Positions 8,459 through 14,645 of a stretch of DNA of 37,693 nt are shown piece after piece. The notes under the pieces were generated by a model. That model was not told where the DNA came from, did no database searches, and saw only the letters and a program-made list of their open reading frames with translations. How positions within the stretch are numbered: the first letter of the stretch is position 1; each line of letters starts with the position of its first letter. The DNA comes from CAZAQB01 sp964487155 (GTDB lineage Bacteria; Pseudomonadota; Gammaproteobacteria; Nitrococcales; Nitrococcaceae), in the NCBI GenBank assembly GCA_964487155.1, contig CAZAQB010000017.1, forward strand, positions 1-37,693, read 5' to 3'. Both the position numbers and the translations under genes were made by a program.

Positions 8459-8557
8459 ATGGAACACTCCCTGACCGCCGTCACCTGGTTCTGGCTGCTG
8501 GTACCCATGCCGCTGTGCGTGCTGCTCTCCGTGATCACCTATTTCACGGAGCGTTGA
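8459..8557 (+). CDS. 32-residue single-helix membrane microprotein
   Basis: A tiny ORF begins at the ATG at 8459, behind a strong ribosome-binding site (GAGGAGG, 8447-8453), and ends with TGA at 8555. The product starts MEHSLTAVTWFWLLVPMPLC, continues VLLSVITYF and ends TER. It is one hydrophobic helix with aromatic residues near its N-side and a charged C-terminus. It sits 27 bases after putA and 144 bases before putP on the same strand. Small one-helix subunits are known for other Na+-coupled carriers (MetS of the MetPS methionine transporter), so an accessory role for PutP is plausible. That role is inference. Confidence 0.7.
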   Translation: MEHSLTAVTWFWLLVPMPLCVLLSVITYFTER

Positions 8558-8597
8558 GCGCGCCGATTGAATCGCGGACGAAAAAGTGCGCGTAGCG

Positions 8598-8669
8598 CGT
8601 AGGCCGGAAAAGCGAAGCGCCTCCGGCGTGGCCGGATTTGCCGGATGCGCTTCGCTTATCCGGCCTACG
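8598..8669. repeat. REP family A inverted pair, copies 4 and 5 (BIME-like)
   Basis: Copy 4 (8598-8627) is in reverse orientation with two changes (CGGAAAAG, CGCCTCCGG). Copy 5 (8640-8669) is in forward orientation and matches the family consensus. They are separated by 12 bases, so the two units can pair into one long hairpin. The pair lies between the microprotein and putP, where it could lower or separate downstream expression. Confidence 0.8.
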
Positions 8670-8701
8670 TGGTCCATACCCACCGCCGAAGGAGCTTTTC
8701 C

Positions 8702-10186
8702 ATGGAATACGAGATGAGCCTCAACCTGCCCACGGTGGCCACCTTCGTGGTCTACCTGGTGGGCATGCTCGCCATCGGCGTGGTGGCCTACAAGCTCACC
8801 AGCAACCTCTCCGACTACGTGCTCGGCGGGCGCCGGCTGGGGCCCGGGGTGGCGGCGCTGTCCGCCGGTGCCTCCGACATGAGCGGCTGGCTGCTGCTGG
8901 GCCTGCCGGGCGCGGTGTACGCGGCCGGCATGAACCAGATCTGGATCGCGGTGGGGCTCACCATCGGCGCCTACCTGAACTGGCAGTTCGTGGCCAGGCG
9001 CCTGCGCATCTATACCGAGGTGGCCAAGGACTCCATCACGGTGCCGGACTACCTTGAGAACCGCTTCGAGGATGGCAGCAAGGCCCTGCGGGTGATCTCG
9101 GCGGTGGTGATCCTGGTGTTCTTCGCCTTCTACACCTCATCGGGCATGGTGGCCGGCGCCAAGCTGTTCGAGGCGAGCTTCGGGCTGGACTACACCACGG
9201 CGCTGTGGGTCGGCGGTCTGGTGATCATCTCCTACACCTTCCTGGGCGGGTTCCTGGCGGTATCCTGGACTGACTTCGTACAGGGTATCCTGATGTTCCT
9301 GGCGCTGATCATCGTGCCGATGATCGCCATCGACATCCTGGGCGGCTGGCGGGACACCGTATCCACCGTGGGCGCCATCGACCCCAGCTACAACGACGCC
9401 ATGAGCGGCATGACTCTGTTCGGCATCATCTCGCTGATGGCCTGGGGCCTGGGCTACTTCGGCCAGCCCCACATCATCGTGCGCTTCATGGCCATCCGCC
9501 ATCACAGCGACGTGCCCAAGGCCCGGCTGATCGGCATCACCTGGATGGTGCTGTCGCTGTTCGGTGCCATCTTCGTCGGCTACGCCGGCCTCGCCTATTT
9601 CTCGGAGACTGCCGGCGCCCAGTTGCAGGACTCGGAGAAGGTATTCATCGCCCTGTCCACTACGCTGGCCAATCCCTGGATCGCCGGTGTGCTGCTGGCG
9701 GCCATCCTGGCGGCGGTGATGTCCACCATCGACTCCCAGCTTCTGGTGTCGTCCAGCGCCCTGGCGGAGGACGTCTACAAGGCCTTCCTGCGCAGGAACG
9801 CCAGCCAGCAGGAACTGGTCTGGGTGGGCCGGGGCGCGGTGATCGGCATCGCCCTGATCGCGCTGCTGATCGCCGGCGACCCCAACGCCCAGGTGCTGGG
9901 GCTGGTGTCCTACGCCTGGGGCGGGTTCGGCGCCGCCTTCGGGCCGGTGATCATCCTGTCGCTGTTCTGGCGGCGCATGACCCGCAACGGCGCGCTGGCC
10001 GGCATCGTTGTCGGCGCCGTCACCGTGGTGGCCTGGAAGCAGCTCTCCGGGGGCGTGTTCGACATGTACGAGATCCTGCCCGGGTTCATCCTCTGCACTA
10101 TTGCGGTGGTGGGGGTGAGCCTGATGAGCGAGCCGCCGAAGGGCGTCGCCGACACCTTCGACAAAGCCGCCCGCGAGTGGCGGTGA
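8702..10186 (+). CDS. putP: Na+/proline symporter
   Basis: PutP is a solute:sodium symporter (SSS, LeuT fold) that imports proline with Na+ through the inner membrane. The ATG at 8702 follows a clear ribosome-binding site (AAGGAG at about 8688) and gives 494 residues (E. coli 502). Signature regions are LSAGASDMSGWLLLGLPGAVY, whose Asp59 matches the Na+-site Asp55 of E. coli PutP, SITVPDYLENRF, and VMSTIDSQLLVSSSALAED, which holds the Ser/Thr pair of the second Na+ site. About 12-13 hydrophobic segments are visible. An upstream in-frame ATG at 8645 lies inside a REP element and is not credible. The gene provides the substrate for PutA. Confidence 0.96.
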   Translation: MEYEMSLNLPTVATFVVYLVGMLAIGVVAYKLTSNLSDYVLGGRRLGPGVAALSAGASDMSGWLLLGLPGAVYAAGMNQIWIAVGLTIGAYLNWQFVARRLRIYTEVAKDSITVPDYLENRFEDGSKALRVISAVVILVFFAFYTSSGMVAGAKLFEASFGLDYTTALWVGGLVIISYTFLGGFLAVSWTDFVQGILMFLALIIVPMIAIDILGGWRDTVSTVGAIDPSYNDAMSGMTLFGIISLMAWGLGYFGQPHIIVRFMAIRHHSDVPKARLIGITWMVLSLFGAIFVGYAGLAYFSETAGAQLQDSEKVFIALSTTLANPWIAGVLLAAILAAVMSTIDSQLLVSSSALAEDVYKAFLRRNASQQELVWVGRGAVIGIALIALLIAGDPNAQVLGLVSYAWGGFGAAFGPVIILSLFWRRMTRNGALAGIVVGAVTVVAWKQLSGGVFDMYEILPGFILCTIAVVGVSLMSEPPKGVADTFDKAAREWR

Positions 10187-10254
10187 ACCGGCGCGGTTGA
10201 TCGCGTCTGAAGCCAATCCTGCGAGGGGCATGGCCAGGCGCCGTGCCCAGTTCG

Positions 10255-10287
10255 CGTAGGGTGGGCAGAGCGCAGCGAAGCCCACCG
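10255..10287. repeat. REP-like palindrome, family C
   Basis: CGTAGGGTGGGCAGAGCGC is followed by AGCGAAGCCCACCG, with GGTGGGC/GCCCACC arms. It is the only copy seen in the window. This type (GTGGGC...GCCCAC) is widespread in gammaproteobacterial intergenic DNA. Confidence 0.6.
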
Positions 10288-10381
10288 TTTCCGGGGCGTA
10301 TTGGGTACGAGGTACTAGTGCGCCGACCGCGTTTCCATCGCGTCTCACGAAATACCCGTTTCCCCGCGCTGCAGAAAGGCA

Positions 10382-10405
10382 TCGCGACTGAAGTCGCTTC
10401 CACAG
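10382..10405. repeat. REP-like palindrome, family D
   Basis: TCGCGACTGAAGTCGC followed by TTCCACAG has a GCGACT/AGTCGC stem. It resembles the intergenic 'GCGACTGAAGTCGC' elements known from pseudomonads and relatives. Only one copy is in the window. Confidence 0.55.
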
Positions 10406-10436
10406 GCAGCCGGGCCGCGGGTTCCGGCGGGCGGAA

Positions 10437-10520
10437 ATGTCGGCTGCCATAAGCAACCGACCTCCCGGCCGCCTCGACTTGCAGGCAAAGCGCCGGCGGG
10501 CGGTTTCTCCAGCGAGGTTG
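10437..10520 (+). repeat. Extended family B repeat, copy 1
   Basis: A hairpin unit (GTCGGCTGCC-ATAA-GCAACCGAC) is followed by about 58 bases including GCAGGCAAAG, GGCGGGCGGTTTCTCCAG and CGAGGTTG. The whole 84-base stretch matches 29147-29230 closely, apart from point differences. The first 26 bases match the shorter copies at 25763 and 25887. Confidence 0.75.
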
Positions 10521-10533
10521 CGTGACGAGGTCA

Positions 10534-10560
10534 GCCCCTTGCGAGAGGGGCCGGGGGAGA
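10534..10560. repeat. CCCCTCTCCC palindromic repeat, family E, inverted copy
   Basis: CCCCTTGCGAGAGGGGCCGG then GGGAGAG is the reverse-orientation relative of the element at 4880-4917. Confidence 0.5.
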
Positions 10561-10598
10561 GCGGGACGAAACACCCCTTCAAGCGGCCGGATGAAGAT

Positions 10599-10700
10599 GC
10601 CGGATGCGCTTCGCTTATCCGGCCTACGCCCTTGGACCAGACCCCGGGGCCGAGCCGGAACCCGCGTAGGCCGGATAAGGCGCGCAGCGCCGCATCCGGC
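10599..10700. repeat. REP family A inverted pair, copies 6 and 7
   Basis: Copy 6 (10599-10628) is forward and consensus. Copy 7 (10665-10700) is inverted and of the longer GGCGCGCAGCGCC variant. They are separated by 36 bases. The pair ends 22 bases before the stop codon of the minus-strand methyltransferase gene and may act as its 3' terminator or mRNA stabiliser. Confidence 0.8.
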
Positions 10701-10722
10701 AGGTTGCCCCCCATTCCGCTTC

Positions 10723-11838
10723 TCAACCCCCGCCGCGCTCCAGCAGCGCCAGCACCTCCACGTGATAGGTCTGCGGGAAGAAGTCATACGGAGTGAGCCG
10801 GGCCACCCGGTAGCCAGCGGCCTCCAGAGCGGCCAGGTCTCGGGCCAGGGTGCCGGCGCTGCAGGACAGGTAGGCGAGGCGCTCCGCACGCAGCTCCTCA
10901 CCCAGCCAGGCCCGCACCTCCGGCTCGAGGCCCGTGCGAGGCGGATTCACATACCCGAGCCGTCGGCCCGGCGGGCGTTGCCGCAGGCAGTCCCGCAGCT
11001 GCGGCAGGCGCTGGGCGCAGGCGCCCTGCCACAGGGCCGCCGCCGGCGCATTGACCCGGGCGCACGCCACCGCCTCGCCACCGAGCTCCACCCCGGCCGC
11101 CGCCGCGCCCCGGGACAGCCATCGCCGCAGGCTGGCGCCGCCGCCGCAGTAGAGATCCACCACCGCATCGCCGGGACCGGGCGCCAGGAACGCCTCGGCC
11201 TCGTCCAGGGACTCGCGGTACAGCCGCCCCAGCAGCTGGCGGAAGGAACCGGGACCATGGCGCAGCCCATCGGCGTCGCTGCTCCAGGGGTTCCCCCAGA
11301 GCAGCCGCCAGCCCCGCTTGGCGAACAGCCGGCGCCCGGCGCTGGGATGGGCATTCAGCCACAGGCCCTCGACGCCGGCCGCGGCCAGGCCGGCGGCCAG
11401 CGCCGGGGTCAGCCATGGCGCCGGCGGCGGCTCGGCCTGGCGGGTGACCAGGGTGAGCTGGGCGCCGGACTGCACCCAGTAGGCGAGCTCCAATTGCGGC
11501 GGGGCGGGAAGCCGGGGCAGCAGCACCGCCTGGGCCTGGCGTACCGAGGCCGCATGCACCGGACAGCCGGGAATCGCCACGAACTGCCGATCCCGGCGGC
11601 GCATGCCCGGCTGCCAGCGGCTGCCATCCCAGCGCAGCAGCAGGGCGGTGCGCTCCCGGTAGCCCCAGCGATGCGCCTCCAGTTCGCCGCGCACGCTCTC
11701 AAGGCGGCTCTTCCAGGGCGCCAGCCGCCGGCCCAGGAATACCGCCTTGCGGGCCTCACTGCCGGCCCGGCTCAGGCGGCGGTGTGCGCAGCCGGGACAG
11801 GCTTCGGGACAGCCGGGAAGGAGCGGGGCCGGATCCAC
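10723..11838 (-). CDS. Atypical RNA m5U methyltransferase-like protein (RlmC/RlmD/TrmA family)
   Basis: This is a 371-residue class I SAM-dependent RNA methyltransferase of the uracil-C5 family. The GTG at 11838, directly abutting the stop of the upstream LysR gene, is chosen because the Cys-rich start lies immediately after it. Cys10, Cys14, Cys17 and Cys92 fit a [4Fe-4S] site like that of RlmD. The SAM motif is VVDLYCGGG (about 227-235). The expected catalytic Cys is in AYLSCSAGTLARD (Cys326), and the general base Glu361 is in TYHVEVLA. Oddities: motif IV reads VNPPRTG, with Asn where Asp is usual, the SCNP motif has become SCSA, the Cys spacing is CX3C instead of CX5C, and no TRAM domain precedes it. 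It may be a diverged paralogue with another target. Confidence 0.8.
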   Translation of the reverse strand: MDPAPLLPGCPEACPGCAHRRLSRAGSEARKAVFLGRRLAPWKSRLESVRGELEAHRWGYRERTALLLRWDGSRWQPGMRRRDRQFVAIPGCPVHAASVRQAQAVLLPRLPAPPQLELAYWVQSGAQLTLVTRQAEPPPAPWLTPALAAGLAAAGVEGLWLNAHPSAGRRLFAKRGWRLLWGNPWSSDADGLRHGPGSFRQLLGRLYRESLDEAEAFLAPGPGDAVVDLYCGGGASLRRWLSRGAAAAGVELGGEAVACARVNAPAAALWQGACAQRLPQLRDCLRQRPPGRRLGYVNPPRTGLEPEVRAWLGEELRAERLAYLSCSAGTLARDLAALEAAGYRVARLTPYDFFPQTYHVEVLALLERGGG

Positions 11839-12744
11839 CTAGCCCTCGAAGCCCGGCGCCTGCGCCAGCCGGGCCTTCAGGAAATCCATGAAGGCCCGCA
11901 CCTTGGGCGGCAGGGGCGGCGGCTGGGGGTAGATGGCGTGGATGGCCAGGGGCTCGCCCCGGTAGGCCGCCAGCACCTCCACCAGGGATCCCTCCGCCAG
12001 TTCGGCGGCCACCACGAACCGCGGCACCTGGGCAAGGCCCAGGCCGCGCGCCGCCAGGCTGCGGATGGCGGTGCTGCTGCCGCAGCGCAGGTTGCCCCGC
12101 ACCGGCACCGGGACGGGCTCGCCGTCGACCACGAACTCCCAGCTGTTGATGCGGGCACGCTTGTGGCGGTATGTGATGCAGTTGTGGCGCTGCAGGTCGT
12201 CGGGTTGCCCCAGAGGGGCGGCCGCCTGCAGGTAACCGGGCGCGCCACAGACCACCAGCGGCGAGGCCCCGACCCGCCGCGCCACCATGCTGGAGTCGGC
12301 GAGCCGGCCGACCCGCACCGCGACGTCGTAGCCCTCCGCGACCAGGTCCACGAACGGGTCGTCCTGGTCCAGTTCCAGGTGCAGGCCCGGGTACTCCTCT
12401 AGGAAACCGCCCAGCAGCCGGGCCAGGAATGACTCCGGCAGGGCACCGGGCAGGTTGACCCGCAGCCGCCCCCGGGGCGCGCCGGCGAGCTCGGCCAGAT
12501 CGTGCTCCGCGTCCTCCAGCACCTCGCGCACCCGCACCGCGTGGCCGTAGTAGCTCTGGCCGGACTCAGTGAGGCTGATCCGCCGGGTGGTACGGTTCAG
12601 CAGCCTTACCCCAAGCCGCGCCTCCAGGGCCGCGATGCGCTTGCTCACCAGGGACCGGGACAGCCCAAAGGCCTCGCCGGCCCGGGTGAAGCTGCCCTGC
12701 TCCACGACCCGGGCGAACAGCAGCATGTCGTCCGTTGGGCTCAT
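11839..12744 (-). CDS. LysR-family transcriptional regulator
   Basis: A 301-residue LTTR. The ATG at 12744 has a GAGGGGG ribosome-binding site. An upstream TTG at 12795 is less likely. The N-terminal winged helix-turn-helix reads MLLFARVVEQGSFTRAGEAF then LSRSLVSKRIAALEARLG. A linker helix and a type 2 periplasmic-binding effector domain follow (about 90-295, RLRVNLPGALPESF, DVAVRVG). It resembles the large one-partner LTTR group common in proteobacteria, and the ligand is unknown. It is divergent from the chemoreceptor gene. Its stop codon abuts the start of the methyltransferase gene, so the two are probably co-transcribed. Confidence 0.92.
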   Translation of the reverse strand: MSPTDDMLLFARVVEQGSFTRAGEAFGLSRSLVSKRIAALEARLGVRLLNRTTRRISLTESGQSYYGHAVRVREVLEDAEHDLAELAGAPRGRLRVNLPGALPESFLARLLGGFLEEYPGLHLELDQDDPFVDLVAEGYDVAVRVGRLADSSMVARRVGASPLVVCGAPGYLQAAAPLGQPDDLQRHNCITYRHKRARINSWEFVVDGEPVPVPVRGNLRCGSSTAIRSLAARGLGLAQVPRFVVAAELAEGSLVEVLAAYRGEPLAIHAIYPQPPPLPPKVRAFMDFLKARLAQAPGFEG

Positions 12745-12781
12745 TACCCCCTCACTTCGACGGCCGCCCCCATCGGCGCAT

Positions 12782-12808
12782 TCAAGTTTCCTCAAGCACG
12801 GCCGAAAA
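12782..12808 (+). promoter_or_regulatory. Sigma-28 (FliA) promoter of the chemoreceptor gene
   Basis: TCAAGTTT (12782-12789), exactly 11 bases, then GCCGAAAA (12801-12808). The enterobacterial FliA consensus is TAAAGTTT-N11-GCCGATAA, so both halves match at 7 of 8 positions with exact spacing. It lies 85 bases before the ATG at 12894, on the correct strand. Expression would be coupled to late flagellar genes. Confidence 0.72.
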
Positions 12809-12893
12809 CTCTTCCGTCACGGCTCCCGAAGCCAACCATGCGAGCTGCAGTGCGGGGCAGCCAGCGCAACCAACCCATGGGAGAACGAAGCGG

Positions 12894-14564
12894 ATGAGCC
12901 TCAAGAACAAGATCCTGGCGGCGGCCCTGATTCCAGCGGTGGCGGTAGCAGTGATCCAGGGCTGGCACTTCATCACTACCCTGTCGCACAACGCGGAAGC
13001 CCAGGTCCAGGAACTGCGGGACGGACTGCTGCAGGCCCGCAAGGCCGAGCTGCGCAACTACATGGATCTGGCCCGCAGCGCCGTGGAGCACCTCTACCAG
13101 GGGGGCACCGGCGGCGAGGCGGCCCGGCGGCAGGCCCGCAACATCCTGCGGCAACTGCGCTTCGGCGACAACGGCTACGTGTTCGTCTACGAGTTCGACG
13201 GCACCAACCTGGTGACGGGCCCGAAGCCTGAGCTGGAGGGCAGCAACCTCAACCACCTGAAGACGCCGGATGGACGCTTCCTGATCCCCGAGCTGGTGAA
13301 GCAGGCCCGCGCCGGCGGCGGTTTCGTGGAGTACGCCTGGGGCAATCCGGCCACCGGCGCGGAAGAGCCCAAGCTCAGCTACGCGGTGGCCCTGCCCGAG
13401 TGGGGCTGGATGCTGGGCACCGGGCTCTACCTGACCGACGTCGACCGGGTGACCCAGGCGGCCGTCGCGACCGTCCGCGAGCGGGCGAATGAAGCGACCG
13501 TGCTGGCAGTGGCCATCACGGCGATTGCTCTGGGGGGGTTGCTGGCCGTGCTGCTGGTGGTGGTCCGGACCATCACCCGCCGCCTGGGCCGGGTGGTGGA
13601 CGCCATGAGAAACCTGGCGGAAGGTGAGGCCGACCTCAGCCGCCGCCTGCCGGAGGAAGGCAACGACGAGTCGGCCGCCCTGGCCGGTTCCTTCAACGCC
13701 TTCATGGCCCGCCTGCAGAGCTCGGTGCGGGACGTGCACGCCTCGGTAGAGCAGATGGCCAGCGCCACGGGGCAGCTCGCCTCGCTGTCCGACGAGTCCC
13801 GCCAATCGGTCCAGGACCAGGGCCGGGAGACCGACCTGATCGCCACCGCCATCGCCCAGATGGTTGCCACCACCCAGGAGATCTCCCGCAATTGCGCCGA
13901 CACCGAGTCGGCCGGCGCGGACGCCGACCGTGCCGCTGCGGAGGGCCGCCAGGTCGTGTCCCTGTCCGTGGAGGCCATCGGCGGTCTGGCCGCCGAGATC
14001 GAGCGCAGCGCCGGCGCCGTGGACAGCCTCGCCCAGGAGACGCGGGGCATCGCCGCAGTGCTGGAGGTGATCCGGTCCATCGCCGAGCAGACCAACCTGC
14101 TGGCCCTGAACGCCGCCATCGAGGCGGCACGGGCCGGCGAACAGGGACGCGGCTTCTCGGTGGTGGCCGAGGAGGTGCGCAACCTGGCCGCCCGCACCGC
14201 CCACTCCACCGACGAGATCCAGGCCATGATCGAGCGCCTGCGCAAGGGCGCCGACCAGGCCGTGCAGTCGATGCAGGCGAGCCGCGACCGTTCCGTGGCC
14301 ACCGTCGACCAGGCCAACGCCGCCGGCGAGTCCCTGGCCGCCATTGAGCGCTTCGTCGCCCAGATCCATGACCAGGCCCGGCAGATCGCCGCCGCCGCCG
14401 AGGAGCAGAGCAGCACGGCCGAGGAAGTTCACCGCAACGTCTCCAGCATCGTGGAGATCTCCAGCCATAGCCTGGAGCGGGCCGAGCAGAACGCCGGCGC
14501 CACCGGCGAGCTGGCGCGGCTGGGGGAGACGCTGCGCGAGCAGGTGGGCTATTTCAAGGTGTGA
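12894..14564 (+). CDS. Methyl-accepting chemotaxis protein with periplasmic Cache domain
   Basis: A 556-residue transmembrane chemoreceptor. The ATG at 12894 (MSLKNKILAAAL) starts directly at TM1 (about 7-29). Upstream in-frame starts only add an implausible tail. The periplasmic part (about 32-185) looks like a single Cache_2 domain (LRFGDNGYVFVYEFDG, FLIPELVKQARAGGGFVEY, LPEWGWMLGTGLY). Such domains often bind small carboxylates or amino acids. TM2 (about 201-225), a HAMP linker and the cytoplasmic four-helix signalling domain follow, with the conserved tip EQTNLLALNAAIEAARAGE. There is no C-terminal NWETF-type tether for CheR/CheB. It sits behind a sigma-28 promoter and opposite a LysR gene. 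The ligand is unknown. Confidence 0.95.
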   Translation: MSLKNKILAAALIPAVAVAVIQGWHFITTLSHNAEAQVQELRDGLLQARKAELRNYMDLARSAVEHLYQGGTGGEAARRQARNILRQLRFGDNGYVFVYEFDGTNLVTGPKPELEGSNLNHLKTPDGRFLIPELVKQARAGGGFVEYAWGNPATGAEEPKLSYAVALPEWGWMLGTGLYLTDVDRVTQAAVATVRERANEATVLAVAITAIALGGLLAVLLVVVRTITRRLGRVVDAMRNLAEGEADLSRRLPEEGNDESAALAGSFNAFMARLQSSVRDVHASVEQMASATGQLASLSDESRQSVQDQGRETDLIATAIAQMVATTQEISRNCADTESAGADADRAAAEGRQVVSLSVEAIGGLAAEIERSAGAVDSLAQETRGIAAVLEVIRSIAEQTNLLALNAAIEAARAGEQGRGFSVVAEEVRNLAARTAHSTDEIQAMIERLRKGADQAVQSMQASRDRSVATVDQANAAGESLAAIERFVAQIHDQARQIAAAAEEQSSTAEEVHRNVSSIVEISSHSLERAEQNAGATGELARLGETLREQVGYFKV

Positions 14565-14587
14565 GGCACGGCCAGGCCGCGCCGGCA

Positions 14588-14645
14588 GTTGATCAGTTGA
14601 TCCGGCAGGCTGCCAGTCAACTGATCAACCGATTAACTGATCAAC
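14588..14645. terminator. Long hairpin between convergent genes
   Basis: GTTGATCAGTTGA (14588-14600) and TCAACTGATCAAC (14617-14629) form a perfect 13-bp stem. Inside it, GGCAG/CTGCC pairs again. A further half-copy (GATTAACTGATCAAC, 14631-14645) follows and runs into the stop codon of glgC. It lies between the ends of the chemoreceptor gene and glgC, so it can serve both as terminator. It resembles the inverted repeat at 3625-3698. Confidence 0.6.

Larger units (their letters stand above)
10187..10722. other. Intergenic mosaic of REP-like elements
   Basis: This 536-base gap separates putP from the 3' end of the convergent methyltransferase gene. It contains at least six palindromic units of five different families (10255-10287, 10382-10405, 10437-10520, 10534-10560, 10599-10628, 10665-10700). 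ORFs across it consist of repeat sequence. No gene is supported. Confidence 0.7.

Noticed and set aside
10522..12402. Plus-strand ORF of 626 codons across 10.5-12.4 kb
   Set aside because: Begins in REP sequence and runs antisense to the methyltransferase and LysR genes, whose motifs are clear.
12792..14468. Minus-strand ORF of 558 codons over the chemoreceptor
   Set aside because: Antisense shadow, repetitive His/Gly/Ala composition.
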